Shown: positions 8,518 to 17,107 of the stretch, piece after piece
Position numbering within the stretch: the stretch's first letter is position 1
Layout: every line of letters begins with the position of its first letter
NCBI GenBank assembly: GCA_027307335.1
Contig: DAHUXD010000063.1
Location: 19,301 to 83,300, forward strand
Direction: 5' to 3'
DNA: 64,000 nucleotides
Source of the DNA: Acidobacteriota bacterium
GTDB taxonomy: Bacteria; Acidobacteriota; Thermoanaerobaculia; UBA5066; Gp7-AA6
The notes under the pieces: model-generated
The model's database searches: none
What the model was told of the DNA's origin: nothing
Seen by the model: only the letters and a program-made list of their open reading frames with translations
Translations under genes and position numbers: made by a program

Positions 8518-10736
8518 GCCTTCCTCCGCCGGGCGCTCCGCCCGTAGGTGACCGGCGCCGCCGGAGCGGGACGCGGCGGCTTCCGCGGCGGACGCTCCGG
8601 CGCCTCGGCGAGCCGGAAGTCGAGCCGCCGCCGCACCTCGTCGATCGCCACGAGGCGCACGCGGAGCGTGTCCCCCAGTCGGTAGGTCTTGCCCGACGAC
8701 CGTCCGCGCAGGCGGTGCTGCTTCTCCTCGTACACGAAGAAGTCGTTGCCGAGCGCCGAAACCGGCACGAGACCCTCCACGAAAAAATCCCGCAGGGTGA
8801 CGAACACACCGAAGGATGCCACACCGGTGGCGTTGGCGTCGAACTCGCGCCCGACCTTGTCGCGCATGAAGACGATCTTCTTCCAGAGGAGGCTCTCCCG
8901 CTCGGCCTGCTCCGCCCGGCGCTCGCGCTCCGAAGCGAAGGCGGAGACCTCGCGGAGGCGCTCGTTGAGCGATTCGAACTCCTTCGGCGGGACGGGCCGT
9001 CCCGCGGCGAGGAGACGCGAGAGCTGCCGGTGGACGACGAGGTCCGGGTAGCGGCGGATCGGCGAGGTGAAGTGGCAGTAGTACGGCGCCGCCAGCGCGT
9101 AGTGGCCGCGGCACTCCTCGCTGTAGACGGCCTTGCGCTGCGCGCGGAGCAGGAGGTCGTGCAGCAGCCGCTCCTCGGGCTTGCCCTCGATCTCGACGAG
9201 CAGCCGCTGGAACTGCGCCGGCGCGATCTCGTCGAGGTCGCCCTTCAACTCGTAGCCGAAGCTCTCGAGCACCTCGCGCAGATCCACGAGGCGATCCGGA
9301 TCGGGCCGGTCGTGGACGCGGTAGATCGCCGGCTGTTTCGCGAAGAGGAGCTTCTTCGCCACGGCCTCGTTCGCGGCGAGCATGAACTCCTCGATGAGCC
9401 GGTGCGCGACGTTGCGCGCCTCGGGCACGATGCCCACGACGAGCCCCTCGTCGTCGAGCACGATGTCGGCGTCGGGCAGGTCGAAGTCGATCGAGCCGCG
9501 CGCCTCGCGCCGCTTCCGCAGCAGCGCGGCGAGCTCGCCCATCGTCCGGAAGTCCTCGAGGAACGCGCCGTAGCGGCGCGCGTCGTCGGGCCCCGGTCCC
9601 TCCTCGAGCAGGCGCGCGACCTCCGTGTAGGTCATCCGGTGGCCGCTCCGGATCACCCCCTTCGCGAAGCTCGACCCGGTGACGCGTCCCTTCGCGTCGA
9701 CCTCGAGGATCGCCGAGAGGACGAGGCGGTCGACGCGCGGATTGAGCGAGCACAGCCCGTTCGAGAGACGCTCCGGCAGCATCGGCAGCACGCGGCCGGG
9801 GAAATAGACGGAGGTGCCGCGCGAGCGGGCCTCGTCGTCGAGAGCGGTGTCCTCCTCGACGTAGTGGGAGACGTCGGCGATGTGCACGCCCAGCCGGAAG
9901 CCGTCGCGCGTCCGCTCGACCTCGACCGCATCGTCGAAGTCCTTCGCGGTCTCCCCGTCGATCGTGACGATGCGCCGCTCGCGGAAGTCGTGCCGGCCGA
10001 GCAGGTCCTCCTCGCGGACCTCCTCGGGGAAGGCCTCGGCCTCCTCGACGACCGGCTGCGGAAAGCGCGGCGGCAGGTTGTGCGACCGCAGCACGATCTC
10101 GATGTCCACCCCGGGCTCGCCGAGGAACCCGAGCCGCTCCTCGACCTCGCCGTGGGCGATGCGGCGCGCGTCGGGGAACGCGGTCAGGCGCACGGAAACG
10201 ATCTCCCCTTCCCGCGCGCGGTGCGTCTTGCCGTCCGCGATCCGGATGAGCGCGTCGAGCTTCGGGTCGTAGGGCACCACGACCCGGCGCCCCTCGGCCG
10301 TCTCGAAACGGCCGACCACGCGCTCGCGGGCCCTCTCGAGGACGCGCAGCACGGTGCCGGAGGTCCGCGCCTCGCCGCCGCGCCGCGCCGAGCGGGAGCG
10401 CTCCTCGCGGGCGAGGACGGTGTCGCCGTCCATCGCGCCGTGCATGCCCATGCGGGGCACGAAGAGGTCCGCCCCGCCCGGAACGAGGACGAAGCCGAAG
10501 CCCTCCGGGCGCACCGTCAGGCGGCCGGCGACCAGGTCGGTGAACTCGATCGCGGAGTACTTCTCGCCGCGGACCCGCGCGATCTCCCCGCGCCGCTCGA
10601 GGGCTTCGAGCCGCTCCCGCAGCGCGTCCGACTCGTCGTTGGAGACGCCGAGCTTCCGGCGCAGCTCGGCGAAGGAAAGGATCCGGGATCCCTTCTCCCT
10701 CAGGAGGACGAGGATCTCCGGGTCGCGGGGCAGCAC
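8514..10736 (-). CDS. rnr: Ribonuclease R
   Basis: 740-residue 3'-5' processive exoribonuclease of the RNB family. In order it has an N-terminal winged-helix region (about 1-65), cold-shock domains (about 70-220), the RNB catalytic domain (about 250-590; IDGETAKDFDDAVEVER supplies the conserved Asp cluster, followed by LGVHIADVSHYV) and a C-terminal S1 domain (about 640-720) with a basic tail. Length is normal for RNase R. It is first in a run with the DUF2155-like lipoprotein and der. Assignment to RNase R over RNase II rests on the N-terminal helical domain and the basic C-terminus. Confidence 0.93.
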   Translation of the reverse strand: MLPRDPEILVLLREKGSRILSFAELRRKLGVSNDESDALRERLEALERRGEIARVRGEKYSAIEFTDLVAGRLTVRPEGFGFVLVPGGADLFVPRMGMHGAMDGDTVLAREERSRSARRGGEARTSGTVLRVLERARERVVGRFETAEGRRVVVPYDPKLDALIRIADGKTHRAREGEIVSVRLTAFPDARRIAHGEVEERLGFLGEPGVDIEIVLRSHNLPPRFPQPVVEEAEAFPEEVREEDLLGRHDFRERRIVTIDGETAKDFDDAVEVERTRDGFRLGVHIADVSHYVEEDTALDDEARSRGTSVYFPGRVLPMLPERLSNGLCSLNPRVDRLVLSAILEVDAKGRVTGSSFAKGVIRSGHRMTYTEVARLLEEGPGPDDARRYGAFLEDFRTMGELAALLRKRREARGSIDFDLPDADIVLDDEGLVVGIVPEARNVAHRLIEEFMLAANEAVAKKLLFAKQPAIYRVHDRPDPDRLVDLREVLESFGYELKGDLDEIAPAQFQRLLVEIEGKPEERLLHDLLLRAQRKAVYSEECRGHYALAAPYYCHFTSPIRRYPDLVVHRQLSRLLAAGRPVPPKEFESLNERLREVSAFASERERRAEQAERESLLWKKIVFMRDKVGREFDANATGVASFGVFVTLRDFFVEGLVPVSALGNDFFVYEEKQHRLRGRSSGKTYRLGDTLRVRLVAIDEVRRRLDFRLAEAPERPPRKPPRPAPAAPVTYGRSARRRKA

Positions 10737-10755
10737 GCGCGGGAGTCTAACCGCC

Positions 10756-10816
10756 CCGCGGCGAAAAAACGCCGCGTCGACGACCGGGCCGAGGGAACCG
10801 AGGGCCGGGCGTCGCA
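10756..10816. repeat. Diverged third copy of the double-hairpin repeat
   Basis: A CGCGGCG/CGCCGCG stem with an A-rich loop is followed by TCGACGACCGGGCC...GGCCGGGCGTCG. This gives the same two-hairpin layout as 5772-5915, with GAGGGAACCGAG in the second loop. It lies between the small Zn-ribbon gene and rnr on the minus strand. Confidence 0.6.
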
Positions 10817-10823
10817 GAAGAGG

Positions 10824-11027
10824 CTAGGCCTTCGGGTCCTTTTCGGGCTCCGGGACCTGGAAGAGCCCGGGAAAATCGTCCAGGTTCTCGGGCTCGCGCT
10901 CGACGGCCCGCCTTTCCCAGCCGCAGGAGCGGCATCGGATCACGCCGTCGACGGGACGCGAGGAGGGATTGTGCGGCTCCGGGCAGTACGGGCTCGGGCA
11001 GTTCCAGGGCAGGTCCGGGGCGGCCAT
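10824..11027 (-). CDS. Small zinc-ribbon-like protein
   Basis: 67-residue protein with two Cys pairs in its first half: NCPSPYCPEPHNPSS, then RCRSCGW about 20 residues later. This layout would bind one zinc. The C-terminal half is acidic and proline-rich. I recognise no family. It sits 19 bases downstream of the DUF309 gene and is probably in the same transcript. Coding is supported by the Cys spacing and codon use, but it is short. Confidence 0.55.
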   Translation of the reverse strand: MAAPDLPWNCPSPYCPEPHNPSSRPVDGVIRCRSCGWERRAVEREPENLDDFPGLFQVPEPEKDPKA

Positions 11028-11046
11028 GAGAGCGTGTTCCTGCGGT

Positions 11047-11409
11047 TCATTTTACGCCCCCGAACGGCGGCAGGCGCGGTCCGGTCGCCGCGCCGGCCCC
11101 TGGTCGGCGCACCTTTCCGGTGCGCTGGCGCACCTCGGCCAGGAATCCGGCGAGATCCGGCGCCGCGCCGGAGTCCTCGACCCGCCGCGCGCCGGCCTCG
11201 AGCAGCCGGACGGCCGCGTCCGGGCGGCCCTGGCCGATCTTCAGGAAGCCGGCCGCGATCTGGATCAACCCCTGGAGCAGGAGCTTCGTCGCCCCCGTCT
11301 CCGAGAGCCACGCCTCCTCCCAGCGCTCGTGGGCCTCGAAGAAACGGCCTCCGTTGAAGAGCGCGCGGCCTTCCTCGAGAGCTTCCGAGAGCGGGCGGCG
11401 GGCCGGCAT
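11047..11409 (-). CDS. DUF309-family protein
   Basis: 120-residue helical cytoplasmic protein. The pattern ALFNGGRFFEAHERWEEAW, then LLLQGLIQIAAGFLK and AVRLLEAGARR, is the DUF309 helical bundle. Function is unknown. It starts at the ATG at 11409, only 31 bases from the divergent SLH-cupredoxin gene, so both promoters must share that gap or lie within the genes. Confidence 0.8.
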   Translation of the reverse strand: MPARRPLSEALEEGRALFNGGRFFEAHERWEEAWLSETGATKLLLQGLIQIAAGFLKIGQGRPDAAVRLLEAGARRVEDSGAAPDLAGFLAEVRQRTGKVRRPGAGAATGPRLPPFGGVK

Positions 11410-11440
11410 CGCGCATATAGTCTCCGACAGAGGCGTTCCC

Positions 11441-13084
11441 ATGAAGACCGGCATCCTCGCGCTTCTGCTCGGAGTCGGGATCATGGCCGCGGCGCGCGGG
11501 CCCGTCGCGGTCCCGGGACGCTCGCCCCATCTCCTCGCCGCCGCGGCCGCCCCCTCGGGCACGGCGATCCAGCCGATCGCCGCGGGCGTCGACGACCATC
11601 CGGCGGCGGGCACCGTCTCGAACGTCAATGGCCTCCTCGAGCCGGGCGAGACGGTCCAGATCTCGCCTTTCTGGAAGAACACGCTCGGCGACGCCCAGGC
11701 GTTCACGGGGTCGGCCTCGAACCTGTCCGGTCCGCCCGGACCGAGCTACGCCTTCGCCGACGCGGCCGCGGACTACGGAACCGTGGCGGCCGGCTCCACG
11801 GCCGACTGTGCGACCGCGACCGCCGACTGCTACCTGCTGACCGTCTCGGGCGCGCGGCCCGTGCCGCACTGGGACGTCACGTTCACGGAGACGCTGAGCA
11901 TCCTCGGGATCTCGACGACCTGGACGATCCACGTCGGCGAGAGCTTCACCGACGTGCCGACGACGCATCCCTTCTACGCCTACATCGAGCAGCTCTTCCA
12001 TCTTCAGATCACGGGCGGCTGCGGCGCGGGGCTGTACTGCCCGAGCTCGACGGTCACGCGGGCGCAGATGGCGGTGTTCCTCCTGAAATCGGAGCACGGC
12101 TCGGGCTACGTGCCGCCGCCGTGCACGGGGAAGTTCGACGACGTGCCGTGTCCGGGGACCTTCACCGACTGGATCGAGCAGCTCTCGAACGAGGGCATCA
12201 CCGGCGGCTGCGGCGGCAACAATTACTGTCCGAACAATCCCGTCACCCGCGCGCAGATGGCGGTCTTCCTGCTGAAGACGGAGCACGGCTCCGCGTACCT
12301 GCCGCCGGCCTGCGCCGGGATCTTCGCGGACGTCCCGTGCCCGAGTCCGTTCGCGAACTGGATCGAGCAGCTCTTCAACGAGGGAATCACCGGCGGCTGC
12401 GGCGGGGACAACTACTGTCCGAACGCCTCCGTCACGCGGGGCCAGATGGCCGTGTTCCTGCTCCGCACCTTCGCACCGTTGACCCCGCCCGTGCCGACGC
12501 CGACCGGCCCGCCCGCGACGCCGACCGCGACGAACACCGCCACGTTCACTCCCACGTTCACCCTCACGGGCTCGATGCCGCCGACGAGCACGAGGACGCC
12601 GACCCTGACTCCGTCCGTGACCCTGACGCCGTCGATCACCCCGACCCTCACGGGATCGGCGACACGAACCTTCACGCTCACTCCGACGAACACGCGCACG
12701 CCAACCAACACGCGCACGCCGACAAGTACGCCGACGCCGAGTCCGACACCGAGTCACGTCGTCTACGTCGGGTTCGATATGGGATATACGTTTCACGATT
12801 CGATCAGCGGCACCAACGTGACAACTGTCTCCGTGGGCGACACCGTAACTTGGATTTGGCAGGGTTCTCCGCACTCGACTACGTCCGGCACGTGCACCAT
12901 CAGCAATTGTGTTCCCGACGGCGTATGGGACTCGGGTATCCAAAGCGACCCCTTCACTTTCCAGTACACCTTCAATACCGCGAACACAACCTACCCCTAT
13001 TTCTGTCTCGTCCATGGGGTCAGCATGGGGATGATCGGCACAGTCATCGTCAACCCGGCCTCGCAGCCGATCACGCGCCGCTAG
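11441..13084 (+). CDS. Secreted SLH-repeat protein with C-terminal cupredoxin domain
   Basis: 547-residue exported protein. It has an N-terminal signal segment (about 1-20), a unique region (about 30-165), three SLH repeats (about 169-216, 231-280, 295-343; each with [24 protein letters not shown]) and a Thr/Pro-rich linker (about 344-438). It ends in a plastocyanin-like domain (439-537). Candidate copper ligands are H478, C522, H525 and M529 or M531 ([12 protein letters not shown]). The SLH repeats suggest anchoring at the cell surface. The cupredoxin suggests extracellular electron transfer or copper binding. Base composition drops at about 12,755, where the cupredoxin begins, which suggests a fusion. 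The promoter is unclear and the RBS is weak. Confidence 0.82.
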   Translation: MKTGILALLLGVGIMAAARGPVAVPGRSPHLLAAAAAPSGTAIQPIAAGVDDHPAAGTVSNVNGLLEPGETVQISPFWKNTLGDAQAFTGSASNLSGPPGPSYAFADAAADYGTVAAGSTADCATATADCYLLTVSGARPVPHWDVTFTETLSILGISTTWTIHVGESFTDVPTTHPFYAYIEQLFHLQITGGCGAGLYCPSSTVTRAQMAVFLLKSEHGSGYVPPPCTGKFDDVPCPGTFTDWIEQLSNEGITGGCGGNNYCPNNPVTRAQMAVFLLKTEHGSAYLPPACAGIFADVPCPSPFANWIEQLFNEGITGGCGGDNYCPNASVTRGQMAVFLLRTFAPLTPPVPTPTGPPATPTATNTATFTPTFTLTGSMPPTSTRTPTLTPSVTLTPSITPTLTGSATRTFTLTPTNTRTPTNTRTPTSTPTPSPTPSHVVYVGFDMGYTFHDSISGTNVTTVSVGDTVTWIWQGSPHSTTSGTCTISNCVPDGVWDSGIQSDPFTFQYTFNTANTTYPYFCLVHGVSMGMIGTVIVNPASQPITRR

Positions 13085-13307
13085 ACCGGCGTCTCCCGAC
13101 ATCCCCCTTGCTCGCCCTTGACTACGGCGACCCCGGCGGAGGCGAGCCGTTCGCGCAGCGACGACGCCCGCTCGCCCCTCGGAGGCCGGTCCGTGGGACG
13201 ATCTCGCGGTTTCTCGACCGGGATTCGGCGCGAGGGCGGCGGCAGCGTCGAACGCGGGTGCGGGGCGCGGATGTGGCGGCGGGCGAGGATGCGGATCTCG
13301 GCCGCGG
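13085..13307. other. Gap with no convincing gene
   Basis: 223 bases lie between the convergent SLH-cupredoxin gene and the first SIS gene. Open frames exist on both strands but none has a credible start or resembles a family I know. No strong terminator hairpin with a U-tract is visible. Confidence 0.4.
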
Positions 13308-13988
13308 CTACCCCACGCGGTCCCTCCGCGTCTGCCGGGCGAGCGCGTACTGGGAGAGCTCCCAGAGCGCGTGGTAGAGCGTCGTCCGGGTCTCCTGGAT
13401 CCGGTGCGCCGACGGGCTGTGGATGACGAAGAGGTGATCGATCGTGTCGGTCTCCGCCATCCTGCCGCCGTCGTATCCGGCGAACCCGATCGTCAGGAGC
13501 CCGCGTCGGGAGGCCTCCTCGAACGCGCGGAGGACGTTTTCCGAGTTGCCGCTCGTCGACAGGCCGAGCGCGATGTCCGTCGGCTCGGCGAGCGCGGCGA
13601 GCTGCCGCGCGAACACCGCGTCGAAACCGACGTCGTTCGCGAGCGCGGTCACGACCGCCGTCTCGGCCGCGAGGGAGGAGGCGGCCACCGGACGGCCGGA
13701 CGGGGGCTGCAGGAAGAGCTGGGCGACGGCGGACGCGTCGGTCGAGCTGCCGCCGTTGCCGAACGTGAAGAGCCGCCCCCCGAGACCGAACCGGATCGCC
13801 ATGGCGGAGGCGCACGAGATCAGCCGGTCGGCGAGCCGGAGGAGCGTCTCCTCGCGCAGGGACGCGGCCTCCCGCGCCTTCTCCGCCGTCGACCGCTCGA
13901 TCTCGGCCAGGACCGAGCGCCCGTCGGCGGCCGAGGCGTGCACCAACGGATACAGCGATGCGAGGCTCCCTTCCGCGGCGTGCTTCAT
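13308..13988 (-). CDS. SIS-domain sugar-phosphate isomerase-like protein (GmhA-like)
   Basis: 226-residue SIS protein. The phosphosugar-binding loops are visible: FTFGNGGSSTDA (near residue 75) and GLSTSGNSENV (near 142). N-terminal helices are as in phosphoheptose isomerase (GmhA). GmhA converts sedoheptulose-7-phosphate to a heptose phosphate, but no heptose-pathway partner is nearby. The gene follows a second SIS paralogue and hypA on the same strand, so a role linked to nickel-hydrogenase maturation or to a modified nucleotide sugar is possible. The exact substrate is unknown. Confidence 0.75.
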   Translation of the reverse strand: MKHAAEGSLASLYPLVHASAADGRSVLAEIERSTAEKAREAASLREETLLRLADRLISCASAMAIRFGLGGRLFTFGNGGSSTDASAVAQLFLQPPSGRPVAASSLAAETAVVTALANDVGFDAVFARQLAALAEPTDIALGLSTSGNSENVLRAFEEASRRGLLTIGFAGYDGGRMAETDTIDHLFVIHSPSAHRIQETRTTLYHALWELSQYALARQTRRDRVG

Positions 13989-14085
13989 CGACCTCTCCCG
14001 AAGCGAGGCCCCCTTCCACGGGAACCGCCCGCAACGCCGAGCGTCCGTGCAAGACCCGCACCGCGATCCGCCGACCGCATCGCCT

Positions 14086-14748
14086 TCATGCCTCCGTCCG
14101 CGTCAGCATCGCGGGCTGCTCGAGGAAGACGTGAACCAGCTCCCAGAGCACGTGATACGCGGTCGCCTGGATTTCCCGGGCCAGGAGCGGGTCGCCCGAG
14201 CCGGCCACGATCCGATGGTCGACGACCGCCGACGGACCGTCGAGCTCGCCGACGAGACTGACCGTGAGGAGGCCGCGGTCCCGCGCGACCCGCAGGGCCC
14301 GGCGGACGTTCTCCGGTTCGCGTCGCGACGAGAGCGCGAGGGCGATGTCGACCGGCCTGTCGATCTGCCGCAGCGGAGTGGCGAAGGCCTCGGCCCAGCC
14401 CTCGGCCTCCGCGGCTCCCGTCAGGCTCGCGACGTCGGCGAGCAGGCAGACCGCCGGGAGCGCCCGCTTCCCGACGATCGCAGGATGCAGGAACTCCACG
14501 GTCACGTGCTGCGCGTCCGATGCCGCCGGTCCGGAGCCGAATGCGATCAGCTTGCCGCGCCGGTGAAATCGCTGCGCCATGGCACGACCTGCGCGGGCGA
14601 TCTCCGCGGACTGATTCACGAGGCACGCCGCCGTCGCGCTTCTTCGCGATGCGATGCTCAGGATCTCGGCGGGAGGTCCAGCCTGGAGGGAGGGCGTGAA
14701 GTCGCCCTTCAGCGGGCGCACCAGTTTCTCCGTGGAGAGGAACCGCAT
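14086..14748 (-). CDS. Second SIS-domain protein, paralogue of the downstream gene
   Basis: 220-residue SIS-domain protein starting MRFLSTEKLVRPLKGD. The nucleotide/sugar loop reads IAFGSGPAASDA where the neighbour has FTFGNGGSSTDA. The second loop is LALSSRREPENVRRA in place of STSGNSENV. The loop residues have thus diverged from typical GmhA, and the enzyme may be altered or be a non-catalytic partner. It lies 97 bases upstream of the first SIS gene and 50 bases downstream of hypA, all on the minus strand. Confidence 0.72.
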   Translation of the reverse strand: MRFLSTEKLVRPLKGDFTPSLQAGPPAEILSIASRRSATAACLVNQSAEIARAGRAMAQRFHRRGKLIAFGSGPAASDAQHVTVEFLHPAIVGKRALPAVCLLADVASLTGAAEAEGWAEAFATPLRQIDRPVDIALALSSRREPENVRRALRVARDRGLLTVSLVGELDGPSAVVDHRIVAGSGDPLLAREIQATAYHVLWELVHVFLEQPAMLTRTEA

Positions 14749-14798
14749 GGGAAGGTCCGGCGCGTCGGTTCCTCTCTCGTGATCGTGACCTCGCTCCT

Positions 14799-15161
14799 TC
14801 AGCACTCGACCGGCTCGCCGGAGATCTCGAGGCTCACGAGCTCGAGCTCGCGTCCACCGACGATCTCCGGAGTCGGCGTTCCGCAGTCCGAGCATCGAAA
14901 CGATCGGAGGCTCTCGATCGACCGCTCCTCTGAGCAGGCCGGGCACAGCACTCGGACGCTGGTCTCCTCGATCGCGAGCCGCGCCCCCTGAATCGGGGTG
15001 CCCTCCGCGGCGAGCTCGAAGGCCGTGAGAAGCGAGCCCGGCACGACGCCCGAGAGGGGTCCGATGCGGACGTGAAGCGCTTCCACGCGCGTGCCGGCCT
15101 GCCGCTCCAGTTCTTCGCAGCCGACCTCGACGAGGCTCACGGCGATCGAGAGTTCGTGCAT
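14799..15161 (-). CDS. hypA: Nickel metallochaperone HypA
   Basis: 120-residue hydrogenase-maturation protein that delivers nickel, usually with HypB. The N-terminal MHELSIA carries the nickel-binding His2. The zinc site is C73, C76, C90 and C93 (CPACSEE, then RCSDCG). Length is normal. No hydrogenase subunit or other hyp gene is in the window, so this is either the tail of a split locus or a relic. It heads a minus-strand group with two SIS proteins. A similar protein could serve urease, but no urease gene is seen here. Confidence 0.9.
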   Translation of the reverse strand: MHELSIAVSLVEVGCEELERQAGTRVEALHVRIGPLSGVVPGSLLTAFELAAEGTPIQGARLAIEETSVRVLCPACSEERSIESLRSFRCSDCGTPTPEIVGGRELELVSLEISGEPVEC

Positions 15162-15265
15162 CGCCGGTACAGCTTTGCAAGAAGGAAGCCACGTGTCTTC
15201 GCAATGGGTCCGGACGGTCGAAACCTTTGGCCGTACGCGACGTCCTGAATTTTGGAGGTGTTCCG

Positions 15266-15437
15266 ATGAGAGGTTCCGTTGCCCGCGGCGCGATCGCTCT
15301 GGCCGTCGCTCCGCCGACGACCTCGTCTCGATGCGCATCACGGCGTGTCGGTCGATTACGTGAAGCGGATGAAGGCGCGGGACAAGGACGTTTCGATCGA
15401 CGAGGTCGTGGACATGAAGATCCACGGGCGGGTCTGA
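15266..15437 (+). pseudogene. Degenerate gene with BlaR/M56-type tail repeats
   Basis: A good GGAGGTG site precedes an ATG at 15266 that begins an export-like leader (MRGSVARGAIALAVA). Shortly after, a different frame reads SADDLVSMRI. A third frame continues SVDYVKRMKARDKDVSID and VVDMKIHGRV to a stop at 15437. Restoring one missing C at about 15338 joins the last two frames into repeats of the type HGVTPDYVRELK...LSVDDLVSMRIHGV, which I know from acidobacterial secreted or M56-peptidase proteins. It looks like a gene reduced by an internal deletion and a frameshift. The repeat match is from memory. Confidence 0.55.
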
Positions 15438-15679
15438 GGCCGCTTTGAACCAGCCGGATCTCCTGCGCGTTCTTCGGAGGAACATCGAAGTTCCCCGTCA
15501 CGCGAGGCGGGCGGGGCTCGAGCTCATCGGGCTCCGCGCGTTCGATCGAGACAAGCCCGATCGCGAGACCATCGACGCAGAGCGCTCCCAGCGTGTCAGC
15601 GCCGATCGTCCGAAGCCCTGACCACGGTGCCCGCCGTCGCGAAGGCCGGCGGCCTGAGAGGACGAGGGGCCGGTATCGA
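15438..15679. other. Intergenic stretch with one doubtful small frame
   Basis: A plus-strand frame from a TTG at 15447 to a stop near 15620 (reading NQPDLLRVLRRNIEVPRHAR and on) is open but resembles nothing I recognise and has no clear ribosome site. It directly follows the degenerate gene and may be another eroded remnant. Confidence 0.3.
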
Positions 15680-16432
15680 CTAGCCCGGCCAGTGCAGCCC
15701 GAGCGCTTTCGCCAGGAAAACGGCCATCTGACCGCGTGTGACCGGATTGTTGGGGCAATAGTTCCCGCCGCCGCAGCCGGCCGTGATCCCGGCGTGATAC
15801 AGGGCTTCGATGAACTGAAACTGCGGGCTCGATGTCGGCACATCGCCGAAGTCCGCGCTGCCGGGCGCCGGACTGACTTGGAGGTAGTACTCGATCCGGG
15901 CGGCCCGAAATTGCAGGGTGGGCGAGATGGCGATATTGAAGGCCACCTTATAAAAGTTGTCGGAAGTATCGATCGTTATCCCCCCGCCGGGCAGCCCCAA
16001 GAATGAGGATGTATGGCCGGGTGTTCCACTGGAGAAGACCTGCGTCAACTGCGTTGCGGTGTCCGAGGAGATGTTGTCCTGCTCGATGAGGAACTCCATG
16101 TCATTCGCCGCATCCGAATCGTTGTAGTAGACGGTCACTCCGGTCCAGAGGGCTCCGTTGGGTAGCCGGACCGTAGCAAAGAAGAATGGATTCGGGTCCG
16201 AGCCGGTCGCGTTGAAGTAACCGTTGGGATTGATCGCCAGGCCGAAGTCGGGACGGTCGGGCGTGAATTCCGATGCCGGGATCCAGTCGTAGATCACACT
16301 CTGAGTCCCGTAGGTCGCCGGAGACTTTCCGGCGCTCGACGCCGGTTGTTGCGCGGTGGCCGCAAATGCAACAGCGAGGCAAACGGCTATGCCGACGCAC
16401 GTCATCGAAACGCGAGGCCGCCTCGAACTCAT
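15680..16432 (-). CDS. Secreted protein with a C-terminal SLH repeat
   Basis: 250-residue exported protein. It has a signal peptide (about 1-28, VSMTCVGIAVCLAVAFAATA), a central beta-rich domain with no family I recognise (about 35-190) and a single SLH repeat at the C-terminus (about 195-247; [20 protein letters not shown], then QMAVFLAKAL). The SLH unit closely matches those of the protein at 11441-13084, so both are probably surface-anchored in the same way. GC is lower in the central domain than in surrounding genes. Confidence 0.75.
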   Translation of the reverse strand: MSSRRPRVSMTCVGIAVCLAVAFAATAQQPASSAGKSPATYGTQSVIYDWIPASEFTPDRPDFGLAINPNGYFNATGSDPNPFFFATVRLPNGALWTGVTVYYNDSDAANDMEFLIEQDNISSDTATQLTQVFSSGTPGHTSSFLGLPGGGITIDTSDNFYKVAFNIAISPTLQFRAARIEYYLQVSPAPGSADFGDVPTSSPQFQFIEALYHAGITAGCGGGNYCPNNPVTRGQMAVFLAKALGLHWPG

Positions 16433-16680
16433 AACGATCTCCTTTGCTTCCGCGAGGATACGCCCGGCCGTCGCTACCTGCGATGACCAGGGTCACGGGA
16501 AGGCCGGGTTGCGTCGAAATCTCGGCGGAAGGTCCGCCCGGCCCGGTCGCCGACCCTCTCGCTAGACAACCCGTTCCACCGCACCTCTCGATGCATTTGC
16601 ATCTGGCGGCCGAGCGGCCGCCGTCCTGTACTTGCCGGTCAGGGTGCGCCGTCCGTTTCGACGGCGCGAAGGGGGAAGTC

Positions 16681-17049
16681 ATGACATCGGGCCAGCGCGC
16701 GGCTCAAATTTGGCCGGTTCTCTCGCTCGCGGCAAAGAACCGCCAGGTCCTCACGTACGAGCTTCTCTCTCAGCTAATCGGCGTACCGAGATACGGCCTC
16801 GGGCAACTCCTGGAGCCCATTCAGTCCTACTGCTTGGCGAACGGCCTTCCGCCCCTGACCATCTTGGTGGTTAGCAGCGATACGGGTATGCCCGGCGAGG
16901 GCTTCAGCGCCGCGCAGGACGTTCCTCGCCATCAGGTCGCGGTGTTCTCGAAGAATTGGCTCGCGATCGGATGCCCGACCCCGGAACTATTCGACCGCGC
17001 CGTCCGCGAACGGCCGTCAAACGGAGTTCCGGAGTTGGTTCGCACCTAA
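16681..17049 (+). CDS. Conserved-looking 122-residue protein of unknown function
   Basis: 122-residue soluble protein starting MTSGQRAAQIWPVL, with a purine-rich site (GGGGGAAGTC) just before the ATG. The pattern VLTYELLSQLIGVPRYGLGQ, then LPPLTILVVSSDTGMPGEGF, resembles small hypothetical proteins I have seen in variable regions of proteobacterial genomes. It looks like a compact winged-helix fold. It is followed at once by a strong terminator, so it forms its own transcription unit. Function is unknown. Confidence 0.65.
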   Translation: MTSGQRAAQIWPVLSLAAKNRQVLTYELLSQLIGVPRYGLGQLLEPIQSYCLANGLPPLTILVVSSDTGMPGEGFSAAQDVPRHQVAVFSKNWLAIGCPTPELFDRAVRERPSNGVPELVRT

Positions 17050-17073
17050 GAAGACCTCGTCGTTTTCGCGTCG

Positions 17074-17107
17074 CGGCCGAGGGACATATTCCTCGGCCGT
17101 TTTTCTT
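17074..17107 (+). terminator. Rho-independent terminator
   Basis: A perfect 9-bp stem (CGGCCGAGG at 17074-17082, CCTCGGCCG at 17091-17099) with an 8-base loop is followed by TTTTTCTT. It ends the transcript of the 122-residue gene, whose stop is 25 bases upstream. Confidence 0.9.

Noticed and set aside
12500..12750. Possible CRISPR or simple-repeat array
   Set aside because: The repetition is a Thr/Pro-coding linker inside an open frame, with no constant repeat and variable spacers.
10940..13102. 720-codon minus-strand frame opposite the SLH-cupredoxin gene
   Set aside because: Shadow frame; the plus-strand gene has SLH repeats, a leader and copper ligands.
13085..13307. Coding frame next to the SIS genes (LRERLASAGVAVVKGEQ on the minus strand)
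   Set aside because: No start, no ribosome site and no clear family; it could be a remnant but the evidence is too thin to call.
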